Of a stretch of DNA of 64,000 bases, positions 53,391 to 63,422 are shown in pieces; position 1 is the first letter of the stretch; each line of letters starts with the position of its first letter. The DNA is from an uncultured Croceitalea sp. (GTDB lineage Bacteria > Bacteroidota > Bacteroidia > Flavobacteriales > Flavobacteriaceae), in the NCBI GenBank assembly GCA_947494805.1, contig CANLWK010000003.1, forward strand, positions 372,001 through 436,000, in the 5' to 3' direction. The notes below the pieces were generated by a model. The model did no database searches, had not been told where the DNA came from, and saw only the letters and a program-made list of their open reading frames with translations. The position numbers and the translations under genes are program-made.

Positions 53391-54257
53391 ATGGATACCA
53401 AAGAGTTACTAAAAAAAGTACGTAAAATTGAGATTAAGACACGGCGGTTGTCAGACCATGTCTTTGGCGGCGAATACCATTCGACCTTTAAGGGTCGTGG
53501 TATGACTTTCAGTGAAGTACGCCAGTATCAATTTGGAGACGATGTGCGCTCTATTGATTGGAATGTCACAGCTCGCTACAATGAACCTTTTGTAAAGGTA
53601 TTTGAAGAAGAACGCGAGCTGACCATGATGCTTATGGTCGATGTCAGTGGTTCGGAACTTTTTGGAACGACCAATGAATTTAAAAAAACGATCCTTACCG
53701 AAATCTCGGCAACTTTGGCTTTTTCAGCCTTACAAAACAATGATAAAGTTGGGCTAATTCTGTTTTCTGACGAGGTTGAGCTTTTTATTCCGCCTAAAAA
53801 AGGAAAAAGTCATGTCTTACGTATCATTCGGGAGTTGCTGGAGTTTCATCCAAAGAGCAATAAAACCAATATCGCAGAGGCCCTAAAATTTTTGACCAAT
53901 GTCATGAAAAAGAAAGCGATTGTATTTGTGCTTTCTGATTTTATTGCTGAAGATTACGATACGACTTTGCGAATTGTTGGCAACAAACATGATGTTACGG
54001 GAATTCGTGTCTATGATGAAAAAGAAGAGTATATTCCGAATTTAGGAATGTTACAGGTAGAAGACGCAGAAACTGGTGAAGTGCGTTTGGTAAATACCCA
54101 TTCAAAGAAAGTACGACACGAATACTGGAAATATCACTTAGAACGAGTTGATTATTTCAATGATACATTTGCAAAATCTGGAAGTGGTGCCATGAGCTGT
54201 AGGGTAGACGAAAGCTACGTAAAAAAATTGTTAGGGTATTTTAAACGTAGGGCGTAA
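53391..54257 (+). CDS. DUF58/vWA-like protein
   Basis: 288 aa. GRGMTFSEVRQYQFGDDVRSIDWNVTARYNEPFVKVFEEE is the DUF58 signature (residues about 33-72, described in pieces: FGDDVRSIDWN). It is followed by a vWA domain with MIDAS DVSGS. Conserved partner of MoxR. No signal peptide; cytoplasmic. Function in the complex unknown. Confidence 0.92.
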   Translation: MDTKELLKKVRKIEIKTRRLSDHVFGGEYHSTFKGRGMTFSEVRQYQFGDDVRSIDWNVTARYNEPFVKVFEEERELTMMLMVDVSGSELFGTTNEFKKTILTEISATLAFSALQNNDKVGLILFSDEVELFIPPKKGKSHVLRIIRELLEFHPKSNKTNIAEALKFLTNVMKKKAIVFVLSDFIAEDYDTTLRIVGNKHDVTGIRVYDEKEEYIPNLGMLQVEDAETGEVRLVNTHSKKVRHEYWKYHLERVDYFNDTFAKSGSGAMSCRVDESYVKKLLGYFKRRA

Positions 54258-54258
54258 A

Positions 54259-55920
54259 ATGAAGATTGAAAATTTACGATTGTACATTCAAGATTTTAAG
54301 TTACTGCTAGCACGGTTCACCCTGTGCCTTTTAGTATTGTGTGCATCGCAGGCCCTTGCTCAAGAAGGTTCAAACATATCGGCGCAGGTCGATACTACTT
54401 CTATCAAAATTGGTGAGCAGATACAGTATAAAATTACCGTTGAAACCGATTCACTGAACATTGTCTATTTTCCTGAAGACCAGACCTTCTCACCCCTTGA
54501 AATGGTCGAAGCACTTAAGATAGACACCACCAAAAACAAAGACCGTATTACCCTACAACGTATTTATGCGCTCACCCAATTTGACAGCGGGGCGTACACC
54601 ATACCGCCACAACGTATTGCCATTAACGAACAGCCGTTTTTTACTGATTCATTTCAAATCAAAGTGGCCGATGTAGTGGTCGATACGACCAAACAGAAGA
54701 TGTTTGACATCAAGCCATTGATTGCTGTTGAGAAAAGCAATGCCAAATTATGGTGGATTCTCTTTTGGGTATTTATTGCCTTGGCCGTTATTATAGCTTT
54801 AGTATGGTGGTTTTTCCTCAGAAGAAAACCATTGACCGAAGAAGAAAAAGTTGCACTGTTACCACCTTATGACAGGGCCATTCTGCAACTGAAAGAATTG
54901 GAAAACTCGCGCTACCTCATTCAAGACGAGTATAAAAAGTACTATTCTGAACTTACCGATATTGTACGTTCATACCTCGATGAAGATGTTAACATCTCTG
55001 CCCTTGAAAGCACAACGGACCAATTGATAGAACGTTTAGAGTTGCTTAAGGATGCCGGTGAACTTAAAATTGAAAATGAAACAATTTCACAGTTCAAAAA
55101 AGTATTGCAGACAGCGGACTTGGTAAAGTTTGCCAAATCAAAACCACCTACTTCGGTAGCGGAACAAGATCGGGCCTTGGTTGAAAATATCGTGGTCAAG
55201 ACCAAAGAAGCCCTGCCAGAACCTACAGCTGAAGAAATGCTTCAGAACGAAGCCTATTTAGAAGAGTTGGCCAAAAAGAAGCAACGCAAACGTGTTTGGA
55301 TTGCAGCAGCTTCGTTTACCCTATTGCTACTATTAGCCGCAGGTTCGGCCATAGCTTACTATGGGTTCAATTATGTTAAGGACACTTTATTGGGCCATCC
55401 GACCAAAGAATTGTTAGAAGATGAATGGGTCACCAGTTCCTATGGTTTTCCACCTGTTGACATTTCAACTCCAAAGGTTCTTTTACGGCAAGAGGTCGAA
55501 CTTCCTCCCGAACTAAAAAAAGAAATACAGGCCTTGCAGGTATTCGGATATCGAAGTTCAGTGGGCCTATTTACTATCTTGACCACCTCGACCACTTTTT
55601 CAGAAGCAAACGAACCCGATTTTGAAAAGCCTGTTGAACAGTTATTACAGAGCTTTGAACAGCAAGGTGCCAGAAATATCATTACCAAACAGGAAGAGTT
55701 TGTCACCCAAGCTGGTGTAAAAGGGCTCAAAACATTTGGAAACGGAAAGTTTAAAGTGCCTGAATCAGCTGAATTGATCCGCGGAAAATACGCCATTCTA
55801 AGTTTTGGCGGAAAAGGTTTTATGCAACAGATTGTCATTACTTGGTTAGATGGTGACACCTACGCAGAGCAGATTGTCGAACGCATATTGACTTCGGTCA
55901 ATGTAAAAACACAAACCTGA
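54259..55920 (+). CDS. BatD-like membrane protein with two membrane segments
   Basis: 553 aa. Signal/anchor near the N-terminus (to ALAQEG), a BatD/oxygen-tolerance-like beta domain (about 35-150; SAQVDTTSIKIGEQIQYKI), membrane helix (about 162-185, LWWILFWVFIALAVIIALVWWFF), a cytoplasmic helical domain (about 195-335), a second helix (about 347-372) and a C-terminal domain outside. It lies 1 nt after DUF58 and shares one base with batA. No catalytic motif. Probably a scaffold that joins extracytoplasmic and cytoplasmic parts. Confidence 0.75.
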   Translation: MKIENLRLYIQDFKLLLARFTLCLLVLCASQALAQEGSNISAQVDTTSIKIGEQIQYKITVETDSLNIVYFPEDQTFSPLEMVEALKIDTTKNKDRITLQRIYALTQFDSGAYTIPPQRIAINEQPFFTDSFQIKVADVVVDTTKQKMFDIKPLIAVEKSNAKLWWILFWVFIALAVIIALVWWFFLRRKPLTEEEKVALLPPYDRAILQLKELENSRYLIQDEYKKYYSELTDIVRSYLDEDVNISALESTTDQLIERLELLKDAGELKIENETISQFKKVLQTADLVKFAKSKPPTSVAEQDRALVENIVVKTKEALPEPTAEEMLQNEAYLEELAKKKQRKRVWIAAASFTLLLLLAAGSAIAYYGFNYVKDTLLGHPTKELLEDEWVTSSYGFPPVDISTPKVLLRQEVELPPELKKEIQALQVFGYRSSVGLFTILTTSTTFSEANEPDFEKPVEQLLQSFEQQGARNIITKQEEFVTQAGVKGLKTFGNGKFKVPESAELIRGKYAILSFGGKGFMQQIVITWLDGDTYAEQIVERILTSVNVKTQT

Positions 55921-56918
55921 TGTTTGACAATATAGAATTTGCAAATCCACAACTGTTTTGGCTGCTACTATTGCTTCCGCTGGCTATTCTTTGGTACATA
56001 TTTACCCGAAAAGAACAGGTAGCATCTTTAAAGATTTCTAGTGCCAAGGGGTTTACGTCTTACAGTATGCTACCGAAACTAAGGCCAATTTTACTAGCCC
56101 TGCGCCTATTGGCCCTAGCCGCAGTGATAACAGCTTTGGCCCGACCACAGACCAAAGATGTTTCAACACGAACAAAGACCACTAAGGGTATTGATATTGT
56201 CATGGCCATTGACGTCTCATCAAGTATGTTGGCCCGAGACTTAAAGCCAAACCGACTTTCTGCCTTAAAAGAAGTTGCCGCAGATTTTATCAAAAAAAGA
56301 CCCAATGACCGTATTGGTCTGGTTGCCTATGCAGGTGAAAGCTATACAAAAACGCCAATTACCAGTGACAAGTCCATTGTTTTAGGGGCCTTGCGTGAAA
56401 TCACCTATGGGCAATTAGAAGATGGCACCGCCATTGGTATGGGGCTGGCCACTTCGGTAAATCGCTTAAAAGAAAGCAGGGCCATTAGCAAGGTTATCAT
56501 TTTATTAACGGATGGTGTCAATAATTCTGGCTTTATTGAACCTCAAACGGCTGCTGATTTGGCTGTTGAATATGACATTAAAACATATACCATTGGTTTG
56601 GGTACCAATGGTAACGCACTAACTCCGATTGCGTACAAACGTGACGGTTCATTTCAATATGGCATGCGCCAAGTTGAGATTGACGAAAAGTTGTTAGAGA
56701 ATATTGCAGAAGTTACAGGTGGTCAATATTTCAGGGCAACGGATAATGAAAAATTGGAAGAGATCTATAACGAAATCAATAAGCTCGAAAAAACCGAGAT
56801 CGAAGAGTTTAAATACACCCGGTTTGAAGAAAAGTTCAGGCCGTTGATTCTCTTAGCATTGGGGCTTCTTTTGCTTGAATGGGGTTTACGGGCGACATTA
56901 TTTAAAAGCTTTATATAG
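55920..56918 (+). CDS. batA: BatA, membrane-anchored vWA protein
   Basis: 332 aa: N-terminal helices (about 10-25 and 55-75), vWA domain (about 90-290) with MIDAS DVSSSM, and a C-terminal helix. Metal-dependent protein-interaction domain facing the periplasm. The ATG overlaps the stop of the preceding gene by one base. Named from the Bacteroides aerotolerance locus; the mechanism is unknown. Confidence 0.93.
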   Translation: MFDNIEFANPQLFWLLLLLPLAILWYIFTRKEQVASLKISSAKGFTSYSMLPKLRPILLALRLLALAAVITALARPQTKDVSTRTKTTKGIDIVMAIDVSSSMLARDLKPNRLSALKEVAADFIKKRPNDRIGLVAYAGESYTKTPITSDKSIVLGALREITYGQLEDGTAIGMGLATSVNRLKESRAISKVIILLTDGVNNSGFIEPQTAADLAVEYDIKTYTIGLGTNGNALTPIAYKRDGSFQYGMRQVEIDEKLLENIAEVTGGQYFRATDNEKLEEIYNEINKLEKTEIEEFKYTRFEEKFRPLILLALGLLLLEWGLRATLFKSFI

Positions 56919-56923
56919 TAACG

Positions 56924-57970
56924 ATGGTTCAATTTGACGAAAAATTATACTTCTATTTACTTGGTCTCGTACCAGTACTGGTGTTGCTTTTTCTCTTATT
57001 GCAAGTCTGGAAGAAAAGCAAGCAACATGAATTTGCGGATCCTAGGCTGCTCAAACGACTCGCCCCAAACAAATCAAGTTTCAAGTCTACATTAAAATTG
57101 ATATTTCTTTTGATGGGAATAGCCTTTTTATCGTTGGGTATGGTAAACCCTAAGATCGGCACTAAACTTGAGACTGTAAAACGCGAAGGTGTTGATATCG
57201 TTTTTGCCGTTGACGTATCAAAAAGTATGTTAGCGGAAGATATTGCCCCCAACCGTATTGAAAAAACGAAGCGCTTGGTCTCAGAGATTATAAACCAATT
57301 GACCAGTGACCGTATTGGAATCATTGCGTATGCCGGACAAGCTTACCCGCAATTACCTATAACCACCGATTACGGTGCGGCGAAAATGTTCTTGCAGAGC
57401 ATGAACACCAACATGTTGTCATCACAGGGTACGGCCATTAATTCGGCCATTGAACTAGCAACTACCTATTACAATGACGAAGAACAAACCAATCGCGTTC
57501 TGTTTGTTATCTCTGATGGTGAAGACCATTCAGAAGGCACTACCATAAAAGCTGTTGAAGATGCCGTGCAAAATGGCATTCGAATCTTTACCATTGGTGT
57601 GGGCAAACCAAAAGGTGCGCCCATCCCTATAAAAAGAAACGGGGTTGTTGAAAGTCTCAAAAAAGACGCACAGGGCGAAGTTGTCATCACCAAACTCAAT
57701 GAGCCTGTCCTTGCATCGATCGCTGAAGAGGGAAATGGTCAGTACATTAACGGCTCAAATACTGAAGCGGCAGTGGAGTTTATCAAAGAAGAATTGAATA
57801 AAATGGATAAAAAAGAATTTGAGGCCAAGCAGTTTGCCGAATACAAAGACCAATTTCAGTGGTTTTTGGGTATAGGTCTTTTATTTTTATTTTTAGACGT
57901 TTTCATACTGGACAGAAAGACCAGATGGTTGAAAAAGTTGAATCTCTTTAATGAAAATGACCATGCATAA
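56924..57970 (+). CDS. batB: BatB, membrane-anchored vWA protein
   Basis: 348 aa. Same architecture as BatA: N-terminal helix, helix at about 50-70, vWA with MIDAS DVSKSM, C-terminal helix (WFLGIGLLFLFLDVFIL). Begins 5 nt after batA and overlaps batC by 8 nt. Confidence 0.93.
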   Translation: MVQFDEKLYFYLLGLVPVLVLLFLLLQVWKKSKQHEFADPRLLKRLAPNKSSFKSTLKLIFLLMGIAFLSLGMVNPKIGTKLETVKREGVDIVFAVDVSKSMLAEDIAPNRIEKTKRLVSEIINQLTSDRIGIIAYAGQAYPQLPITTDYGAAKMFLQSMNTNMLSSQGTAINSAIELATTYYNDEEQTNRVLFVISDGEDHSEGTTIKAVEDAVQNGIRIFTIGVGKPKGAPIPIKRNGVVESLKKDAQGEVVITKLNEPVLASIAEEGNGQYINGSNTEAAVEFIKEELNKMDKKEFEAKQFAEYKDQFQWFLGIGLLFLFLDVFILDRKTRWLKKLNLFNENDHA

Positions 57971-58847
57971 GATCGTATTCAGTTTTTGCTTTAGCATACT
58001 TTTTGTGGGCTTTATGTTTTCACAAGAGGATGCAAAAAATGCAGAAAAACTTGCAGAAAAGGCACTACAGGCGTCTAAAAACCTGACCTATGAGGCCAAT
58101 GAGACCTTAGTGCAAAATGATTTTATCAATGCGGAAGGAAATTATAGAAAAGCCATTTCAAAAAGTCAAGAGAATGCCGTGGCACCATACAATTTAGGGC
58201 GTGCATACTACAACCGTGAAAGTTATACAGAGGCTTTTGGACGATTCAAACAAGCTGGTGAAAAAGCTGCGGAAAAACCTGTTAAGCATAAGGCATACCA
58301 TAACATGGGCAATGTATTCATGCAAAACAAAGAATATGAAAAGGCAGTTGAAGCTTATAAACAATCGTTACGTAACAATCCAAATGACGATGAAACCCGT
58401 TATAATCTTGCGCTCGCTAAAGAAATGCTAAAAAAGCAACAAGACGAACAGAAAAACGACAAAAACAAAGACGACCAAAAGAACGAGGATCAGAAAGACG
58501 ATAAAGAGAAAAATCAAGATCAGAACCAAGACGGCGAAAACGAAAAGGATAAGGAAGGAGATCAGAAAGATGACCAGAACAAAGATGAGGGTGATGATGG
58601 TGATAAAGGGGAGCAAAAGCCCGAGGACAACAAAGAAGGTGAAGGTGACGAAAAGAAAGAACAAAAGCAACAACCAAAAGATGGTGATAAGCAGAAAGAA
58701 CAGAAAAAACCCAGACCTAACCAGCTTTCTAAACAGCAGATTCAAAATCTGTTAGAGGCCATGCAGAACGAAGAAAAGAAAGTGCAAGAGAAAATGGAGG
58801 CCAAAAAAGTCAAGGGTGCTAAAATCAAAAATGAAAAAGACTGGTAA
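57963..58847 (+). CDS. batC: BatC, TPR protein with highly charged tail
   Basis: 294 aa from ATG 57963 (MHKIVFSF), preferred to 57951 because it gives a normal signal (to MFSQ) and is closer to usual operon overlap. Two to three TPR repeats (about 40-150, NLGRAYYNRESYTEAFGRF, HNMGNVFMQNKEYEKAVEAY) and an Asp/Glu/Lys/Gln-rich tail (about 160-260, DQKNEDQKDDKEKN etc.), which is disordered and probably binds other Bat proteins. Ends 1 nt overlapped with batD. Confidence 0.9.
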   Translation: MHKIVFSFCFSILFVGFMFSQEDAKNAEKLAEKALQASKNLTYEANETLVQNDFINAEGNYRKAISKSQENAVAPYNLGRAYYNRESYTEAFGRFKQAGEKAAEKPVKHKAYHNMGNVFMQNKEYEKAVEAYKQSLRNNPNDDETRYNLALAKEMLKKQQDEQKNDKNKDDQKNEDQKDDKEKNQDQNQDGENEKDKEGDQKDDQNKDEGDDGDKGEQKPEDNKEGEGDEKKEQKQQPKDGDKQKEQKKPRPNQLSKQQIQNLLEAMQNEEKKVQEKMEAKKVKGAKIKNEKDW

Positions 58848-60631
58848 TGTTTGAACTTTTGAACAAAAAGCTCTGGTTGTTGCTCCCGATTTTACTGTTG
58901 GGCAATCCTCTTTTTGCGCAAGATGCCGCTGAAGTCACGTTTGAAGTAAAGCTAAGCAAAGAAAAATTAGGTGTGAACGAGCGCCTTCGCGTAGAGTTCA
59001 CGATGAATAAAGATGGTGATAACTTTAATCCCCCAAATTTTGAGGGTTTTAAAGTGGTTATGGGGCCTTCCCAGTCCATAGCTTCCTCTTGGATCAATGG
59101 GAAACGTTCTTTTTCTAAATCGTATTCTTATATTTTAAACCCTCAGAACCAGGGTAGTTTTACCATTGGGCAAGCAACTATTGAAATCGATGGTGACACC
59201 TATAAAACACTGCCAAAAAAAGTGACGGTTACCACAGCCGTGGACAACCCCAATGCACCAAAGAGTGCAGATGATGTTGCTGATGAAAGCCTTCATTTGG
59301 TTGCAGAGGTTTCAAAGAGCAATCCATACCTCAACGAGGCCGTTACTGTAGTCTATAAATTGTATATCAGTCCTGATATTTCGGTCACCAATTTTAGGCC
59401 CGTTGACAGCCCCAAGTATAATAACTTTTGGAGTCAAGATATTCCGGTTACCAAATATAATACGGTTAATGCTACGTATGAAGGCAAACCGTATCGCAGT
59501 GTCATTCTGAAGCGCGTGGTGTTGTATCCACAAAAATCTGGAAAACTGGACATTGAACCATTGTCCCTTGAAATTTATGTTGATGTGCCTACGAACAGGC
59601 GCGATTTCTTTGGTGGAAAAATCTATACTCAAGCAAGTAAGACAGTCTCAGCTGGTAGCAGAACGCTGAATGTAAAATCGCTTCCAGAAGCTGGCAAACC
59701 CGCAAATTTTGGTGGAGCGGTTGGTGAGTATGATTTTTCAGTGACCACCACTAAAACCGCATTGAATGCCTCAGAATCTTTACAGGCTAAAGTTGAGGTA
59801 TCCGGTAAAGGAAACTTGAAGTTGTTTCAGCTTCCTGAACCTGACCTGCCCAGTGCACTCGAAGTTTACGAACCGGAATTCGATGAAAAAGTACGCACTA
59901 CAATTTCTGGAATGCAAGGTAAGGTTACCAACAATTATACAATTGTACCTTCATATCGAGGTAAGTATCCCATCCCAAGTATCTCCTTTAGCTATTTCAA
60001 TCCGAAAACCGGCAAATACAACACCCTGAATTCTGAAGAGATTATGGTCGATGTTATGGAAGGGCCAGAAAGTGAAGGTTCAGGTGGCAACATTATTACG
60101 GGAAACCAAAAAATAGCAGTTCAGACGGGCAAGCAGTTTCACTTTATCAAAGTTTCTCCACACCTTAAAACAATTCGCACAGATTATTTCTTTGGCTCTG
60201 TAAGATTCTATGCCATGTTGTTCGGACCTCTCTTGTTCATTCCATTAATCATGGTCTACCGTAAAAAGCGCAAAAAAGACGAAGATAATGTACAGGGCAA
60301 CCGTCTAAAAAGAGCGAACAGATTGGCGAAGAAATACCTTTCTACGGCCAAAAAAGAACTGGGCAATGAAGATAATTTTTACATCGCTCTTGAAAAGGCA
60401 TTGCACAACTACCTAAAAGCCAAGCTTAAAATAGAGACTTCAGAGTTCAGTAAAGAGAAAATCATAGCGCTACTGAATGATAAAAAAGTTGCCGACAACA
60501 ACATTGAAGAATTCATTGACCTGTTGAAAAACTGTGAAATGGCAAGGTATAGTCCATTTACCGATGTACAAATGCAGCATGATTATGAAAAGGCAAGTGA
60601 GGTAATCTCAAAAATGGATAAACAGTTATGA
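58847..60631 (+). CDS. batD: BatD, oxygen-tolerance family protein
   Basis: 594 aa. Signal peptide (to PLFAQD), three beta domains (about 25-430; AAEVTFEVKLSKEKLGVNERL, VSVTNF... etc.), membrane helix (about 455-472, FYAMLFGPLLFIPLIMVY) and a cytoplasmic C-terminal helical domain (about 490-594). Overlaps batE by 4 nt (ATGA). Confidence 0.9.
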   Translation: MFELLNKKLWLLLPILLLGNPLFAQDAAEVTFEVKLSKEKLGVNERLRVEFTMNKDGDNFNPPNFEGFKVVMGPSQSIASSWINGKRSFSKSYSYILNPQNQGSFTIGQATIEIDGDTYKTLPKKVTVTTAVDNPNAPKSADDVADESLHLVAEVSKSNPYLNEAVTVVYKLYISPDISVTNFRPVDSPKYNNFWSQDIPVTKYNTVNATYEGKPYRSVILKRVVLYPQKSGKLDIEPLSLEIYVDVPTNRRDFFGGKIYTQASKTVSAGSRTLNVKSLPEAGKPANFGGAVGEYDFSVTTTKTALNASESLQAKVEVSGKGNLKLFQLPEPDLPSALEVYEPEFDEKVRTTISGMQGKVTNNYTIVPSYRGKYPIPSISFSYFNPKTGKYNTLNSEEIMVDVMEGPESEGSGGNIITGNQKIAVQTGKQFHFIKVSPHLKTIRTDYFFGSVRFYAMLFGPLLFIPLIMVYRKKRKKDEDNVQGNRLKRANRLAKKYLSTAKKELGNEDNFYIALEKALHNYLKAKLKIETSEFSKEKIIALLNDKKVADNNIEEFIDLLKNCEMARYSPFTDVQMQHDYEKASEVISKMDKQL

Positions 60632-61389
60632 AAAAGCTATTTTTTCTTTTTACGGTATTGGTCTTCTTAACCCAGGCTCATGCACAGAACAATACTATAT
60701 TCGAACGTGCAACGGAAGCTTATAATGAAGGTGAGTTTCAAAAAGCCATTGACTTTTACCAAAAGATATTGGATAATAACCAACACTCTGCCGCGCTCTA
60801 TTTTAATCTTGGAAATTCATATTACAAACAGGGTGAAATAGGTTCAAGTATTTACTATTACGAAAAAGCCCTTCTATTAGAACCAAACGATGCAGAAATC
60901 AAAAATAATTTGGGCTACGCCAAAAATATGCGGCTGGATGCCATTGAAGAAATGCCAGAGACGGCCTTTGCAAGGTTTTATGGCATTACGGTAAATTATT
61001 TGTCCTTTGAAAGTTGGGCATATCTGGCAGTAGCGTTAATGTTTCTTTTCGTTTTGTCCTATATTGCCTATTACCTTCTACAAGGATCCACGCAAAAAAG
61101 GATTGCCTTTATTACAAGTTTGGTCGCTGTATCCCTTTGCATGGTAACTACGGTATTTGCTTACCTTCAATATGAAGACTTCAAAAAAGACAACCCGGCT
61201 ATCATCTTCGCCCGTGAAATTGCTGTTACCGCTGAACCCAATCAGCGAAGCGAACGTATTTTTACCTTACATGAGGGAACAAAAGTAAACGTTTTGGAAA
61301 CATTGGGCGATTGGCAAAAAATTAAAATTGCAGACGGTCAGACCGGCTGGTTACCTTCTGAAAACCTTAGGATACTTAAAGATTTTTAA
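60628..61389 (+). CDS. batE: BatE, TPR and SH3-like protein
   Basis: 253 aa. Signal (to AHAQN), TPR pair (about 25-115; ATEAYNEGEFQKAIDFYQKILDNN), two membrane helices (about 135-155 and 160-180) and a C-terminal SH3b domain (about 190-250; TVKVNVLETLGDWQKIKIADGQTGWL). SH3b domains often contact peptidoglycan or proteins. Last gene of the Bat operon. Confidence 0.9.
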   Translation: MKKLFFLFTVLVFLTQAHAQNNTIFERATEAYNEGEFQKAIDFYQKILDNNQHSAALYFNLGNSYYKQGEIGSSIYYYEKALLLEPNDAEIKNNLGYAKNMRLDAIEEMPETAFARFYGITVNYLSFESWAYLAVALMFLFVLSYIAYYLLQGSTQKRIAFITSLVAVSLCMVTTVFAYLQYEDFKKDNPAIIFAREIAVTAEPNQRSERIFTLHEGTKVNVLETLGDWQKIKIADGQTGWLPSENLRILKDF

Positions 61390-61422
61390 GCAAGATTTAA
61401 CAATCAGTCATAGTTTTACTAT

Positions 61423-61430
61423 TATTTTTG
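61423..61430 (+). promoter_or_regulatory. Perfect -7 box of the SulP/carbonic anhydrase unit
   Basis: TATTTTTG, 17 nt before ATG 61447. Separates the next transcription unit from the Bat operon. No -33 box seen. Confidence 0.5.
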
Positions 61431-61446
61431 CTTAAAACCATTTTGC

Positions 61447-61752
61447 ATGCGCAGATTGCAATACATCGGCATACTTTCTTTTTTGTTCTTGTTCTCAACT
61501 GTGGGCCCGACCATCCATTTGGTAGCCTTCACCGATTGGGACGAGGTTCTGATGGTTGATTTTAATGAAGAAGAAAAAAATACCTCGGAAGCAGAAAAAG
61601 AGAATGGTAAAAAAGAACTTTTCAATTACTTTTTGACCGATATTCTATATGCCCCAACTTCTGATATTGCCTTTCAATCGAAATCAATTTCGTCGAAAAA
61701 AATGCAAATTGCTTTAGAAATAATACTTCCGCCCCCGAAACATACCATTTAG
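61447..61752 (+). CDS. Small secreted or membrane-anchored protein
   Basis: 101 aa. Hydrophobic N-terminus (about 5-30, YIGILSFLFLFSTVGPTIHLVAF), then an acidic segment (NEEEKNTSEAEKENGKKEL) and a C-terminal part with no known domain. It is the first gene before the SulP transporter and carbonic anhydrase and may belong to that unit. Unknown function. Confidence 0.65.
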   Translation: MRRLQYIGILSFLFLFSTVGPTIHLVAFTDWDEVLMVDFNEEEKNTSEAEKENGKKELFNYFLTDILYAPTSDIAFQSKSISSKKMQIALEIILPPPKHTI

Positions 61753-61832
61753 TTTATTATTTTCATTATTATTTTCAATTGTCTTTACGAAAATCAGTAA
61801 CCTAGGTTTCTGTTATAAAAAAATAGTCTAAA

Positions 61833-63413
61833 ATGTTTAAAAATATTAAGAATGATCTCCCGGCCAGTATAGTTGTCTTTTTTGTGGCCTTACCACTTTG
61901 TTTGGGTATTGCATTGGCAAGTGGCGCACCACTCTTTTCAGGCCTGATTGCCGGTATAGTGGGTGGTATTGTAGTTGGTTTTCTCAGTGGCTCACAAATA
62001 GGGGTTAGTGGTCCCGCTGCTGGTTTGGCAGCTATTGTTTTGACAGCGATAGGCACATTAGGAGGTTATGAAAATTTCTTGGTCGCTGTCGTTCTTGGCG
62101 GTGCCATACAACTTTTGTTCGGCTTTTTAAAAGCCGGTATCATAGGTTACTATTTTCCATCGTCGGTCATCAAGGGAATGCTGACGGGTATAGGTATCAT
62201 TATCATCTTAAAGCAGATTCCGCATTTCTTTGGATATGACCCGGATCCTGAAGGTGATTTCGCTTTTTTTCAGGTTGATGGAGAGAATACTTTCACTGAA
62301 ATATTTGAAAGTATCAACAATATTAGCCCAGGGGCCACCTTAATTGCGATAATCGGTTTGGGCATTTTAATCTTATGGGATAAAGTATTGTCAAAAAAAG
62401 GAAAAGTGTTCCAACTCGTTCAAGGCCCCCTTGTGGCCGTTGTCATCGGAATTTTATTCTACGTCTTTACCAAAGGCAGTGACACCTTGGCAATTTCTGC
62501 GGACCATTTGGTAAGTGTACCCATTCCTGAAGATATGGACTCCTTTTTAGGCCAGTTCAGCTTTCCGAATTTTGCGGTTATCGGCAGTCCTGAAATTTGG
62601 ATTACGGCTTTCACCATTGCCCTAGTTGCAAGTTTAGAAACCTTGCTTTGTGTTGAAGCGACTGATAAATTGGACCCTGAAAAAAGAGTGACCCCGACCA
62701 ACCGTGAGCTATTGGCCCAAGGTACCGGTAATATCATATCTGGCTTTATCGGTGGGCTCCCCATAACACAGGTTATCGTTCGTAGTTCGGCCAACATACA
62801 ATCTGGCGGAAAATCAAAAGCATCAGCCATCATTCATGGTTTCTTTTTACTCATATCGGTTATACTAATTCCGAAGTTACTGAACATGATTCCCTTGTCG
62901 GTTCTTGCGGCAATTTTGTTTATCGTAGGCTACAAATTAGCAAAGCCTGCATTGTTCAAGAAAATGTATGAGCTTGGTTGGAAACAGTTTATTCCATTCA
63001 CCGTGACCGTACTCGGTATCGTATTTACCGATTTACTTGTTGGTATAGGGCTTGGTTTAGCTGTGGGTATTGTTGTCATTTTAATAAAGAGCTATCAGAA
63101 CTCGCACTTTCTTCATATTGAAGATAAAAGCAATGGAAAACATAAAATAAAAATGACCTTGGCAGAAGAAGTTACTTTTTTCAATAAAGGTGCAATTTTA
63201 AAAGAGCTAGACGGCCTTTCTGAAGACTCTTATCTTGAAATCGATGTAAGAAAAACACGTTATTTAGATAATGACATTATTGAAATATTAGAAGACTTCA
63301 TAGACAAAGCTAAAAACAGAAACATTGATATTAAGCTCATTTCTCAGAGGGGTACCATTGAAAACCCTGAGAGTTTTATAAATTTCTTTAAACTCAGACC
63401 AAAAACAGTATAA
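61833..63413 (+). CDS. SulP family anion transporter, second copy
   Basis: 526 aa. SulP membrane domain (SIVVFFVALPLCLGIALASGAPLFSGLIAGIVGG and ISGPAAGLAAIVL-type stretch) and a C-terminal STAS domain (about 425-526, SYLEIDVRKTRYLDNDIIEIL). The ring near residues 20-100 and the DPRD/EKRVTPTNRELLAQGTGN stretch match the bicarbonate/sulfate carriers. Directly followed by a carbonic anhydrase gene (9 nt), which supports a bicarbonate role; sulfate or other anions remain possible. Confidence 0.92.
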   Translation: MFKNIKNDLPASIVVFFVALPLCLGIALASGAPLFSGLIAGIVGGIVVGFLSGSQIGVSGPAAGLAAIVLTAIGTLGGYENFLVAVVLGGAIQLLFGFLKAGIIGYYFPSSVIKGMLTGIGIIIILKQIPHFFGYDPDPEGDFAFFQVDGENTFTEIFESINNISPGATLIAIIGLGILILWDKVLSKKGKVFQLVQGPLVAVVIGILFYVFTKGSDTLAISADHLVSVPIPEDMDSFLGQFSFPNFAVIGSPEIWITAFTIALVASLETLLCVEATDKLDPEKRVTPTNRELLAQGTGNIISGFIGGLPITQVIVRSSANIQSGGKSKASAIIHGFFLLISVILIPKLLNMIPLSVLAAILFIVGYKLAKPALFKKMYELGWKQFIPFTVTVLGIVFTDLLVGIGLGLAVGIVVILIKSYQNSHFLHIEDKSNGKHKIKMTLAEEVTFFNKGAILKELDGLSEDSYLEIDVRKTRYLDNDIIEILEDFIDKAKNRNIDIKLISQRGTIENPESFINFFKLRPKTV

Positions 63414-63422
63414 CTATAAACT

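Noticed and set aside
58428-58745. Long antisense frame rich in Phe, Leu and Val opposite batC
   Set aside because: It is the complement of the Lys/Asp/Glu/Gln-rich tail of BatC; codon composition forces this pattern, and there is no start region or homology.
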